NCBI RefSeq assembly: GCF_900240315.1
Contig: NZ_OEPZ01000004.1
Location: 124,001 to 188,000 of the forward strand
Source: Dorea phocaeensis
GTDB lineage: Bacteria > Bacillota > Clostridia > Lachnospirales > Lachnospiraceae
Direction of reading: 5' to 3'
Length of the DNA: 64,000 nt
Shown here one piece after another: positions 9,370-16,664 of this stretch. The translations under genes and the position numbers were made by a program. Every line of letters starts with the position of its first letter. The stretch's first letter is position 1. The notes under the pieces are model-generated. The model did not search any database. It was not told where the DNA came from and was given only the letters and a program-made list of their open reading frames with translations.

Positions 9370-10299
9370 TCAGGCGGCATTTCCGTGATGGCTTTGATGA
9401 CAGAGCTGTTCATATTCTTTGAGCTTCTGTCTGGCTTCTGGCGTCAGGTATTTTGGCACCTGAATTTGCACGGTGACGTACTGATCTCCGAGGATAGAAG
9501 GATTCTTCATAGAGACGATACCTTTTCCTTTTAGGCGGATCTGGCAGCCGGACTGAATACCCGCATGAATTTTACAGATCACGTCGCCATGGATGGTCTG
9601 TACCCTTGCTTCTCCGCCGAAGACTGCGGTAGTGTAGGGGATCTGGAGCGTTGTGTAGAGGTCCGTTCCCTTTCGCTCATAGCCAGATTTGGAGCCCGCG
9701 GTTATATGAAGAAGCAGATCGCCATTTTCACCTCCGCCGGTTCCAAGGGAGCCTTTTCCACGAAGCCGGATGGTATTTCCGGTGTCGATTCCGGCAGGGA
9801 TATGAACCTTCAGTGATTGAGCTTGACCATTATCATCGGTAAGTGTAATGATTTTGTCACCGCCAAATGCAGCTTCTTCAAAGGTTATGTGAAGGTTGGC
9901 CTGAATATCAGCCCCCTTTCTGGCGAAGGCTCGACCGTTCTGTTGCCTCTTCTGGTAGAAGAAATTGCCAAAGATGTCTCCGAAGATATCATCCATATTT
10001 CCATTTTCAAAATGATATTCGTAGAAACCGTTGTTCCCGGAGCTGTTCGCTTGTTCGGTGGATGAGTTTCCATCGAAGGCAGCGTGACCGAATTGATCGT
10101 AGAGCTTCCTTTTTTCGGGATCGCTTAAGATGGAATAGGCCTCGGTTATCTCTTTAAATTTTTGTTCAGCCCTTGTGTTCCCAGCATTGGTATCCGGGTG
10201 GTACTGCTTGGCCAACCGTCGATACGCTTTTTTGATAGTTGCATCATCAGCAGTCTTTGAAATTCCAAGTGTATTATAATAATCTTCTTTTTGTGACAT
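9370..10299 (-). CDS. DnaJ-type co-chaperone lacking the zinc finger (CbpA-like)
   Basis: Stimulates a DnaK-type Hsp70. The 309-residue protein has an N-terminal J domain (about 4-70) with the HPD motif in KQYHPDTNAG, a Gly/Phe-containing linker (DIFGDIFGNFFYQ), and two C-terminal substrate-binding beta domains (about 125-295). There is no CxxCxGxG zinc domain, so it is a class B J-protein (CbpA/DnaJ2-like) and not the main DnaJ. The ATG at 10299 follows AGGAGG; a GTG at 10308 overlaps that ribosome site. It is divergent from ssrA and probably heat-inducible with hsp20. Confidence 0.9.
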   Translation of the reverse strand: MSQKEDYYNTLGISKTADDATIKKAYRRLAKQYHPDTNAGNTRAEQKFKEITEAYSILSDPEKRKLYDQFGHAAFDGNSSTEQANSSGNNGFYEYHFENGNMDDIFGDIFGNFFYQKRQQNGRAFARKGADIQANLHITFEEAAFGGDKIITLTDDNGQAQSLKVHIPAGIDTGNTIRLRGKGSLGTGGGENGDLLLHITAGSKSGYERKGTDLYTTLQIPYTTAVFGGEARVQTIHGDVICKIHAGIQSGCQIRLKGKGIVSMKNPSILGDQYVTVQIQVPKYLTPEARQKLKEYEQLCHQSHHGNAA

Positions 10300-10358
10300 A
10301 GAGCTCACCTCCTAGCAGTAAATCTTTGTTTTTAAATTGTAATAACTGTTCTATAAGA

Positions 10359-10387
10359 AATATAACACTTGGAAAAATAGGAGTCAA
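10359..10387 (-). promoter_or_regulatory. Promoter of the dnaJ-like gene (minus strand)
   Basis: Minus-strand TTGACT (10382-10387), 17 bases, TATATT (10359-10364). The spacer ends in AAGTGT, as in the hsp20 promoter. No CIRCE half-site is seen here. Confidence 0.65.
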
Positions 10388-10414
10388 GAGAAGAAGAAAA
10401 AATAGACGGATAAC

Positions 10415-10443
10415 TTGACAAAGGTGGCAGGCATTCCTATAAT
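10415..10443 (+). promoter_or_regulatory. Consensus promoter of ssrA
   Basis: TTGACA (10415-10420), 17 bases, TATAAT (10438-10443): a perfect sigma-A consensus, fitting a very highly expressed stable RNA. The mature tmRNA 5' end is 27 bases further on, so a short precursor leader is removed. Confidence 0.92.
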
Positions 10444-10470
10444 AGGAGTTACCCTTGAAAAAGAGATTCA

Positions 10471-10818
10471 GGGCTTGTACTGGTTTCGACGGGGGTCTGG
10501 AAGTTGGAGAAGCCATCCGTAGCGGGACACTACGTTAAAAGTTTCAATTAAATATAAACGCAGACAATAGAGAATTAGCGTACGCAGCCTAATTAGGCCG
10601 CAGTCGGCCCCGGATTATCCGCTGTTCGGGTTACCGGCTTCAAACAGGCGGAGCACTTCGTTCTCAAAGCTTTGAGAGGATGGAAGAATTTATGAAGCTA
10701 CTGAAATCCGTAACCTGTCGTTAGGTGACGGATGGAGGGAATGTTAATATAGCGACTGTGATGGGAGATGCTCTGGTGGATGGGCTTTCGGACGCGGGTT
10801 CAACTCCCGCCAGGTCCA
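10471..10818 (+). ncRNA. ssrA: Transfer-messenger RNA (tmRNA)
   Basis: Rescues stalled ribosomes and tags incomplete proteins. The 5' end GGGCTTG pairs with 3' CAGGTCC to form the acceptor stem (two wobbles), with A at 10818 as discriminator. The conserved 5' ACTGGTTTCGACGGG and the T-arm GCGGGTTCAACTCCCGC are present. The CCA end is not encoded (ATT follows). The tag reading frame lies inside, followed by pseudoknot-rich sequence. Length 348 nt is normal for one-piece tmRNA. smpB and rnr are in the same neighbourhood. Confidence 0.97.
10560..10592 (+). other. tmRNA tag-peptide reading frame
   Basis: Resume codon GCA at 10560, then codons giving ADNRELAYAA and TAA at 10590-10592. The AYAA end fits the small hydrophobic C-terminus recognised by ClpXP-type proteases. 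The exact resume codon is inferred from alignment to the usual Ala start; one codon shift is conceivable. Confidence 0.88.
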
Positions 10819-10837
10819 TTTCTGAATGGAAGAAGTT

Positions 10838-10876
10838 AAAGAACGCTGTAAACAGAAGGTTTACAGCGTTCTTTTT
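10838..10876 (+). terminator. Terminator of ssrA
   Basis: Perfect 16-bp stem (10838-10853 with 10859-10874), 5-base loop AGAAG, ending in a run of T. Strong intrinsic terminator. Confidence 0.9.
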
Positions 10877-10913
10877 GTCTGCGAATCTGAAAGGACAGGA
10901 TCTTTACAGATAT

Positions 10914-11105
10914 TTATTCGATTTTAATGTTCGGTGTTTCCAGCAGACGAATGACATCGGGAAATGAAAATCTTGCAGCTTTCATCTGATTGTTGTGGAT
11001 ATCTATGACATACCCCTTTGCGTCACGAAAGTCTGCTTTTTGGAGATTGCACTTGAAGAACTGTGTGCCTTCCAGGCGGTAGTTCTTGAAATCGCTGTCT
11101 AATAG
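10914..11105 (-). pseudogene. C-terminal remnant of a pentapeptide-repeat protein
   Basis: The minus-strand frame encodes about 63 residues that look like the tail of a pentapeptide-repeat protein: DFKNYRLEGTQFFKCNLQKADFRDAKGY, with a hydrophobic or aromatic residue about every fifth position, then a closing segment NNQMKAARFSFPDVIRLLETPNIKIE. The frame continues upstream to a possible ATG at 11183, but those 26 residues do not look like the repeat, have no convincing ribosome site, and overlap the plus-strand promoter at 11133. I read it as a 5'-truncated gene. Intact relatives include gyrase-protecting Qnr/McbG-like proteins, but the function of this one cannot be told. Confidence 0.6.
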
Positions 11106-11132
11106 TTGCTTTTTTATAAAAAGCAAATTCTC

Positions 11133-11160
11133 TTGACATATAGTGAGTATGTGATAAACT
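11133..11160 (+). promoter_or_regulatory. Promoter of the ABC-F leader
   Basis: TTGACA at 11133-11138, 16-base spacer, TAAACT at 11155-11160. It would start a roughly 250-base leader ahead of the ABC-F pseudogene. Confidence 0.55.
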
Positions 11161-11202
11161 ACAGGTATTAAATGAAAGGGCACGATTGTGTAGGGTGAGA
11201 AG

Positions 11203-11217
11203 ATGATTATTAGATAA
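11203..11217 (+). other. Possible 4-codon leader peptide (MIIR)
   Basis: ATG ATT ATT AGA TAA preceded by AGGGTGAG. Short leader frames of this sort sit in front of many ribosome-protection ABC-F and erm genes and sense drug-stalled ribosomes. Position and ribosome site fit, but a frame this short can arise by chance. Confidence 0.35.
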
Positions 11218-11361
11218 TTTATTTTAAGTGAAACGCAAAATATGATAAGAATGCTGCATTAGTGGCTTTGTTTGTGTACGCTTAAATAAGTTGTCTTTCG
11301 TCAAATTACTTATCCAAATGGACAGGTGCTCTATACCCTTTTATTTTTGATATGTTGATGT

Positions 11362-11394
11362 AAGGCTTTTTTGCGTATGCAAAAAGCCTTTTTC
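11362..11394 (+). terminator. Attenuator-like terminator before the ABC-F pseudogene
   Basis: AAGGCTTTTTTGC (11362-11374) pairs with GCAAAAAGCCTT (11379-11390), loop GTAT, one bulged T, then TTTT. It ends about 10 bases before the ribosome site AAGGGGG, the position expected for transcription attenuation of an antibiotic-inducible gene. Confidence 0.7.
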
Positions 11395-11415
11395 AATGTA
11401 AAGGGGGATGATATG

Positions 11416-12175
11416 ATGTCGATGATTCGTGTTGAGAATCTTACGTTTTCGTATCCGTCAAGCTATGACGAGATTTTTAAGGATGTAAGTTTTGCCATTG
11501 ATTCTGATTGGAAAAGAGAAAGCTATTGAAGCGAAATCAAAATTATTAAAAAATATTGAAACAGCAGAATCCTTAAAAATGCAATCGCTTGCATACCGCA
11601 AAAGTTTGTTGGTTTCTTATTCTGACGTATCTGTTTCTTATGACGGGAAGCGAGTTTGTGAAAATGTTTCATTTGAAGTAAAGCGCGGAGAGCGTGTTTT
11701 GTTAAATGGTAAAAATGGCAGTGGGAAAAGCAGCCTGTTGAAAGTGTTGCTGGATAGCGATATGGAATATACCGGCGAGATAGACATAGGTTCAAATCTG
11801 GTGATTTCATACGTTCCGCAAGATACTTCGTTCTTAGAAGGCGATTTAAAGGAGTTTGCGATTAAACATCATTTAGATGAAAGTCTATTTAAAACGGTTT
11901 TAAGAAAATTGGATTTTGAACGGATTCAATTTGAAAAAGATATGAAGGACTTTTCTGCTGGTCAAAAGAAAAAAGTTTTACTTGCAAAAAGTCTTTGCGA
12001 ACCTGCGCACTTATATGTTTGGGACGAACCGTTGAACTACATTGATGTTTATTCAAGAATGCAAATAGAACAACTAATTTTAGAATTTTCTCCAACTATG
12101 TTGATTGTTGAACATGACACTGTGTTTGAAGAGAAGATTGGGACAAAGAGGATCAATATTTCCCAAAGAGAGTGA
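11416..12175 (+). pseudogene. Lsa-type ABC-F ribosome-protection gene, internally deleted
   Basis: Two pieces in different frames. The first (11416-11529, 37 residues) begins MSMIRVENLTFSYPSSYDEIF and ends VSFAIDSDWK, the start of an Lsa-family ABC-F protein just before the first Walker A. The second (usable from about 11507 to 12175) encodes the interdomain linker AIEAKSKLLKNIETAES and a full second ATPase domain: NGKNGSGKSSLLK, signature FSAGQKKKVLLA, and VWDEPLNYID. About 240 residues (first ATPase domain) are missing at the junction near 11510, with a frame change. Intact relatives protect ribosomes from lincosamides, streptogramin A and pleuromutilins; this copy should be inactive. AAGGGGG ribosome site, promoter and attenuator are still present. 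Confidence 0.85.
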
Positions 12176-12218
12176 AAAATCAGCACCTGTTCCGAAAGGA
12201 ATGAGGTGCTGATTTTTT
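12175..12218. terminator. Bidirectional terminator between the ABC-F remnant and the permease
   Basis: Arms AAAAATCAGCACCT (12175-12188) and AGGTGCTGATTTTT (12204-12217), with an inner TTCC-GAAA-GGAA hairpin. A on one side and T on the other allow use from both converging genes. Confidence 0.85.
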
Positions 12219-12247
12219 GAAGTGTGAAGTTCTTTTCGATTCTTCCT

Positions 12248-13657
12248 CTATTTGCTGTTTTGCTCTTTGTTTTCCATTGGCAGGGACAGACTCAGAAGCA
12301 GTGAGATTACGAACACCCCGGCGACTGCGTTTCCGTTAAAAATATCTCCGATAAAGGATGGAAATGCAGCAAAGAAGTTCCCGGATGTCTGAGTCAGTCC
12401 AACGCCGACACAAAAGGCGAGAGAGACAATGATCATGGTGCGGTCATTGAACTCGCAGTCCTTAAGCATTTTCACACCCTCGTACATGATGGATCCAAAC
12501 ATCATAACGGTACATCCGCCTAATACGGACTGTGGCAAGGAGTTGAAGAATGCTCCAAGAGGTGGGAACAGTGAAGTGAGAATCATAATCAGTGCACCCA
12601 TCAGAATGGTGAATCGGTTGATGACGCCTGTCATGGTAACCAGTCCTACATTCTGGCTGAAAGAAGTCAGAGGAAGGCAGCCAAAACATCCGGAAATAGC
12701 GCTGGAAAATCCGTCTACCGCGAGCGCACCCTGCAGCTCTTCCATTTGAATGTCCCGGCCAAGGCCGCCTTTGCAGACAGCAGTGGTGGCTCCGGTTGTC
12801 TCAGCCGCAGATACCAGATATACGATTGCGATGGTAAAGAAGGCGCCCAGATCAAAGATTGGCTTGTGGTCTGTGAAAAAGACCAGCTGTGGAAGGCTGA
12901 AAAAGCCTACCTCTTGAATGGTCTTTGAGATACCGGAGAAGTCGATCATAGGAGCAATTCCGGCAACGGTAAAGACGGCAGACAACAGGTAGCCAACCAC
13001 AAGGCCAACTAAAATATTCAGATTTTTGTAAATTCCCCGGAGTTTGTAACGTGACACCAGGCAGACGATTAAGGTAATGCCGCCTACCAAAAGATGGTAC
13101 CAGGAACCGAATGTCTCAGAGCCGGTTCCGCCGCCCCAGGAGTCCATTCCTACGGGAAGAAGAGAAAGTCCGATGGCGATTACGACGCAGGCAGAGACAA
13201 CCGGAGTCAGAAATCGTTTCCAGTATCGGGCGCTTAATCCTACCAATCCTTCGAAAATACCGCCTAAGATGACGGCTCCGACCATTCCTTCATATCCAAG
13301 GTCGGGATTTGTGCAGATCATCAGAAGACTGCCTAAAAAGGTAAAGCTGACGCCCATGACGACGGGGAGTCGGGAGCCAATCTTCCAGACGGGATATAAT
13401 TGCAGACAGGTACCGATTCCGGCGGCAAACATGGCGCATTGCAGGAGGCGTGTGATTTCAGCGGAGTCTAGAGTTTGAGAAGTACCTCGGATCAGAGCTG
13501 CGCTGCAGACGATCAGAACTGGAGCCAGGTTTGATACGAACATGGCAAGGACGTGCTGAAGTCCGAATGGAATTGCCTTTCCAAGAGGAACGCGCCCGTT
13601 TAAACGATAGACGTTTTCTATGCTTGTCTGTGGAGTGTTTGATTCTTTGTTTGACAT
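12248..13657 (-). CDS. Nucleobase:cation symporter, NCS2/NAT family (xanthine/uric acid type)
   Basis: Membrane permease importing a purine base, probably xanthine or urate. The 469-residue protein is hydrophobic throughout, with about 12-14 helices. It shows the TM1 motif GLQHVLAMF, the AETTGATT motif of TM8, and the NAT signature QNVGLVTMTG whose last Gly is typical of bacterial xanthine/urate carriers. LNGRVPLGKAIPFG precedes TM1. AGAAAGGA lies 13 bases before the ATG, a little far. No purine riboswitch is visible upstream. Substrate is inferred from motifs. Confidence 0.88.
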   Translation of the reverse strand: MSNKESNTPQTSIENVYRLNGRVPLGKAIPFGLQHVLAMFVSNLAPVLIVCSAALIRGTSQTLDSAEITRLLQCAMFAAGIGTCLQLYPVWKIGSRLPVVMGVSFTFLGSLLMICTNPDLGYEGMVGAVILGGIFEGLVGLSARYWKRFLTPVVSACVVIAIGLSLLPVGMDSWGGGTGSETFGSWYHLLVGGITLIVCLVSRYKLRGIYKNLNILVGLVVGYLLSAVFTVAGIAPMIDFSGISKTIQEVGFFSLPQLVFFTDHKPIFDLGAFFTIAIVYLVSAAETTGATTAVCKGGLGRDIQMEELQGALAVDGFSSAISGCFGCLPLTSFSQNVGLVTMTGVINRFTILMGALIMILTSLFPPLGAFFNSLPQSVLGGCTVMMFGSIMYEGVKMLKDCEFNDRTMIIVSLAFCVGVGLTQTSGNFFAAFPSFIGDIFNGNAVAGVFVISLLLSLSLPMENKEQNSK

Positions 13658-13721
13658 AGTATTTTGATAGATCCTTTCTGTTTTCTGAATGTATTTTGAG
13701 TCTGAATTTCCTTATAATTAT

Positions 13722-13749
13722 TTTATAGTATGAGAATGGGATTCGTCAA
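13722..13749 (-). promoter_or_regulatory. Promoter of the NCS2 permease (minus strand)
   Basis: Minus-strand TTGACG (13744-13749), 16 bases, TATAAA (13722-13727). Confidence 0.6.
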
Positions 13750-13787
13750 ATGGATTATGTGCTTTAAAAAGGAGCTGACAAATTTTG

Positions 13788-13817
13788 TTGACAAGGAAAG
13801 TTGTCATATGCTATTCT
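13788..13817 (+). promoter_or_regulatory. Promoter of the XRE regulator
   Basis: TTGACA at 13788-13793, 18 bases, TATTCT at 13812-13817 with a TGC extended -10. The -35 overlaps palindrome 1 and the transcript start would fall in or beside palindrome 2. Confidence 0.65.
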
Positions 13818-13840
13818 GAAAATGACAAGGAAAGTTGTCA
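13789..13840. promoter_or_regulatory. Twin palindromic operators (probable XRE autoregulation)
   Basis: TGACAAGGAAAGTTGTCA occurs twice and identically at 13789-13806 and 13823-13840, centres 34 bp apart. Each is a 6-6-6 palindrome (TGACAA, spacer GGAAAG, TTGTCA). Further half-sites lie at 13776-13781 (TGACAA) and 13855-13861 (TTGTCAT). Placement over the promoter of a small HTH gene suggests it represses itself. Confidence 0.7.
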
Positions 13841-13889
13841 GAATGTGGAATAAAATTGTCATATTATTGGGATGGAAAGGGAGATGAAG

Positions 13890-14120
13890 ATGGGTTTGGA
13901 AAACAGGCTGAAGGAATACCGTGCGAGGCTGAGCATGAATCAGTCAGAGCTTGGAAAGCGAGCCCATGTATCGAGGCAGACAATCAGTCTGATTGAACGT
14001 GGGGATTATTCGCCGTCTGTGACACTGGCAATTAAGCTGGCGAAGATTTTTGAGGTGACAGTAGAAGAACTTTTTATCTATAAGGAGGAAGACTATGAAG
14101 AAAGAGATGACAAAGAGTAA
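13890..14120 (+). CDS. XRE-family HTH transcriptional regulator
   Basis: A 76-residue one-domain DNA-binding protein. The HTH spans about residues 3-58 (LKEYRARLSMNQSELGKRAHVSRQTISLIERGDYSPSVTLAIKLAKIF), followed by the VEELF motif and an acidic tail. This type is common in Firmicutes next to DUF3169 or other membrane genes. ATG 13890 is spaced 6 bases from AAAGGGAG; ATG 13884 and 13872 are alternatives. The next gene begins inside its 3' end. Confidence 0.88.
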   Translation: MGLENRLKEYRARLSMNQSELGKRAHVSRQTISLIERGDYSPSVTLAIKLAKIFEVTVEELFIYKEEDYEERDDKE

Positions 14121-14349
14121 GACAGATTCTTGCCTTAAGTTTATTTTATGGATGGTTATCGGAGGAGCATTTGGCATGGTGGCAGGTATTGTCTTTGTCA
14201 TGACCGGCAGGAATGTAGACGTGTTAGTGAAAGGCGCAGAGGTTTGGATGAGCAGATCGGCGGTGGTAATTCTGACGATTTGTAATGTGATTTCAGCGGT
14301 TATCTATTCTTACTATTGCCGCAAATTGGAAAAAGGAAGGCTTGACTGA
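14095..14349 (+). CDS. Small membrane protein resembling the N-terminus of DUF3169
   Basis: 84 residues with two predicted helices (about 15-37 and 54-73), beginning AAGGAGG-spaced at ATG 14095, 26 bases inside the XRE gene. The XRE-plus-DUF3169 pair is a common Firmicutes arrangement; full DUF3169 proteins are about 200-250 residues, so this looks cut short after the second helix. I see no continuation in other frames before the next promoter. Either a short family variant or a C-terminally truncated gene. Function unknown. Confidence 0.65.
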   Translation: MKKEMTKSKTDSCLKFILWMVIGGAFGMVAGIVFVMTGRNVDVLVKGAEVWMSRSAVVILTICNVISAVIYSYYCRKLEKGRLD

Positions 14350-14383
14350 TAAGCTATGGAAAAGATTCACAGAACGGACATAT

Positions 14384-14412
14384 TTGTCTGCTATGCTAAA
14401 AAGAAATAAGAT
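14384..14412 (+). promoter_or_regulatory. Possible promoter of the two-component system
   Basis: TTGTCT (14384-14389), 17 bases, TAAGAT (14407-14412). Moderate match only. Confidence 0.4.
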
Positions 14413-14473
14413 AAAATGATATCGTGTATCCATTGAGAAAAGGCTATGGATTACCGTAAGGAGGATAGAACGC

Positions 14474-15157
14474 ATGGAGCAGATAAAGATATTAGTGGTT
14501 GATGATGAAAGCAGAATGCGCAAGCTGGTAAGAGATTTCCTGGAGCGGGAAGGATATCAGGTGCTGGAAGCAGGCGATGGGATGGAAGCTATGGAGATTT
14601 TCTATGAGGATAAAGACATTGCACTGATCATCCTGGACGTGATGATGCCGCGGATGGATGGATGGCAGACCTGCAGAGAGATTCGGGAGACATCTGAAGT
14701 TCCGGTGATTATGCTGACAGCCAGATCAGAAGAGCGGGATGAACTGCAAGGATTCAGTCTTGGCGTAGATGAATATATTTCCAAACCATTCAGTCCTAAG
14801 ATTCTTGTGGCAAGAGTTGGCGCGCTCCTTAGGAGAACGCACGGGACAAATGTAGAAGATGTGATTTCGGTAGGCGGCATCCAGATCGACAAAGCGGCGC
14901 ATCAGGTAAAGGTGGATGGAAAAGAGATCGAATTGAGTTATAAAGAGTTTGAACTGCTGGCGTACTTTGCGGAAAATCAGGGGATTGCGCTGTCCAGGGA
15001 AAAGATTCTGAATAATGTATGGAACTATGATTATTTTGGAGATGCCAGAACCATTGATACCCATGTGAAAAAGCTAAGAAGCAAATTGGGAGATCAGGGA
15101 AATTATATTAAAACAATCTGGGGAATGGGATATAAGTTTGAGGTAGAAGAGGCATGA
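14474..15157 (+). CDS. OmpR/PhoB-family response regulator
   Basis: 227-residue transcription factor. Receiver domain (about 4-118) with acidic pair D10/D11, phospho-acceptor D55 in LIILDVMMPRMDGW, Thr in MLTARSE and Lys in YISKPFSP; a winged-helix DNA-binding domain (about 130-225) with SYKEFELLAYFAEN and RTIDTHVKKLRSKLGD. AAGGAGGA precedes the ATG. Its stop overlaps the kinase start by four bases (ATGA), so the pair is translationally coupled. Signal and targets are not evident. Confidence 0.94.
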   Translation: MEQIKILVVDDESRMRKLVRDFLEREGYQVLEAGDGMEAMEIFYEDKDIALIILDVMMPRMDGWQTCREIRETSEVPVIMLTARSEERDELQGFSLGVDEYISKPFSPKILVARVGALLRRTHGTNVEDVISVGGIQIDKAAHQVKVDGKEIELSYKEFELLAYFAENQGIALSREKILNNVWNYDYFGDARTIDTHVKKLRSKLGDQGNYIKTIWGMGYKFEVEEA

Positions 15158-16617
15158 AGCACTCAATTAAGAAGCAGATGATGGGCGTGTTTATTGGATT
15201 AATGACCAGTTTGATTCTGGTACTCCTGATCATCAATGTCTGTTTTTTGGAGCCTTACTATATTCGGGATAAAAGGCTGCAGTTTATTAATATGTATCAG
15301 CATCTTGAAAGTATGGTGGACGACGGAGGCTTTCAGGATGAGAATACGGCGGTCAAACTAGTGCGTCTTGCGGAAAAGAATAATATTTCTTTTGTGGTAG
15401 AAGATGTGAATGGAAAAAGGTATTCTAATGTTTATGATTTTGATATGTTGATGAACCAGTTGACCGGATATCTTCTGAATCAGGCACAGAAGGATGCGGA
15501 AGTATTAGAGAGAACAGAGCGGTATCAGATTAATCAATCCTGGGATCCGTGGAATAAGACGGATTACATTGACATGTGGGGAACGCTGGATGATGGAAGC
15601 AGATTTCTGATGCGAAGTCCGCTGGAGAGTATTAAAGAAAGTGCAGAGATTTCCAATCGTTTCTTGATTGGGCTTGGAAGTATGCTGATGCTGGTTGGCG
15701 CTGCCCTGGTATGGTATCTTTCCAGACGTATGACAACACCGATTCAGGAACTTACAGCCTTGTCTGAAAAGATGGCGGATCTTGATTTTGATGTCAGTTA
15801 TACCAGTGGAGGAAGTAATGAAATAGGCAGGCTGGGAGAGAACTTTAACCGGATGTCAAATCGTCTGGAGAGTACCATTTCAGAATTGAAAAGAGCCAAT
15901 AATCGGTTAAAGAAGGACATTGAGCAGAAGGAAAAGTTAGAAGAGATGCGCAATGATTTTCTTGGAAATGTTTCCCATGAGCTGAAGACCCCGATTGCAC
16001 TGATTCAAGGGTATGCGGAAGGCTTAAAGGAGGGAGTCAGTGACGATCCGGAGAGCCGTGCGTTCTACTGCGACGTGATTATGGATGAGGCGTCAAAGAT
16101 GAATCAGATGGTGAAGAATCTGCTGACACTGAATCAGTTGGAGTTCGGTGATGAGGATATTGTATTTGAACGGTTCAATCTAACAGAGCTGATCAGAGGG
16201 GTACTGCAGAGTATGGAGATTCTGGCACAGCAGTCAGAGGCAGAAGTGATTTTCCGTCAGGAAGAGCCGATTTGTGTATGGGCGGATGAATTTAAGACGG
16301 AACAAGTTGTACGTAATTATATCAGCAATGCCTTTCATCATGTATCCGGGGATAAGATTGTAGAAGTCAAAATGCAGGTGGAAGATGATAAAGTTAAGGT
16401 GTCTGTATTTAATACCGGTACGCCAATTCCGGAAGAGGATCTGAAGCATCTTTGGGATAAATTCTATAAGGTGGATAAGGCGCATACAAGGGAATACGGC
16501 GGCAATGGAATCGGTCTTTCTATCGTTAAGGCAATTATGGAGTCGTTCCACCAGCGCTATGGAGTGAAGAATTATGGAAATGGCGTTGAATTCTGGTTTG
16601 AACTTGATGTAAAATAG
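15154..16617 (+). CDS. Sensor histidine kinase
   Basis: 487-residue membrane kinase, partner of the upstream regulator. Two membrane helices (about 9-30 and 170-189) flank an extracytoplasmic sensor of about 140 residues. Then HAMP (about 190-245), HisKA with phospho-His H275 in GNVSHELKTPIALIQGYAEGL, and HATPase with VVRNYISNAFHH (N box) and GGNGIGLSIVKAI (G box). Architecture resembles BaeS/VanS-type kinases for envelope signals; the actual ligand cannot be inferred. Confidence 0.93.
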   Translation: MKHSIKKQMMGVFIGLMTSLILVLLIINVCFLEPYYIRDKRLQFINMYQHLESMVDDGGFQDENTAVKLVRLAEKNNISFVVEDVNGKRYSNVYDFDMLMNQLTGYLLNQAQKDAEVLERTERYQINQSWDPWNKTDYIDMWGTLDDGSRFLMRSPLESIKESAEISNRFLIGLGSMLMLVGAALVWYLSRRMTTPIQELTALSEKMADLDFDVSYTSGGSNEIGRLGENFNRMSNRLESTISELKRANNRLKKDIEQKEKLEEMRNDFLGNVSHELKTPIALIQGYAEGLKEGVSDDPESRAFYCDVIMDEASKMNQMVKNLLTLNQLEFGDEDIVFERFNLTELIRGVLQSMEILAQQSEAEVIFRQEEPICVWADEFKTEQVVRNYISNAFHHVSGDKIVEVKMQVEDDKVKVSVFNTGTPIPEEDLKHLWDKFYKVDKAHTREYGGNGIGLSIVKAIMESFHQRYGVKNYGNGVEFWFELDVK

Positions 16618-16664
16618 GCGTATGAATGAGATGACTAGGGCAAGCAAGGAAAGGCGGGGCAAAA

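Noticed and set aside
10725-10967. Protein-coding frame across the end of ssrA
   Set aside because: It runs through the tmRNA 3' domain and its terminator; the RNA assignment explains the sequence.
13658-13890. Purine riboswitch upstream of the NCS2 permease
   Set aside because: The minus-strand leader is short and AT-rich with no aptamer-like stems; the repeats there are palindromes that better fit the divergent XRE gene.
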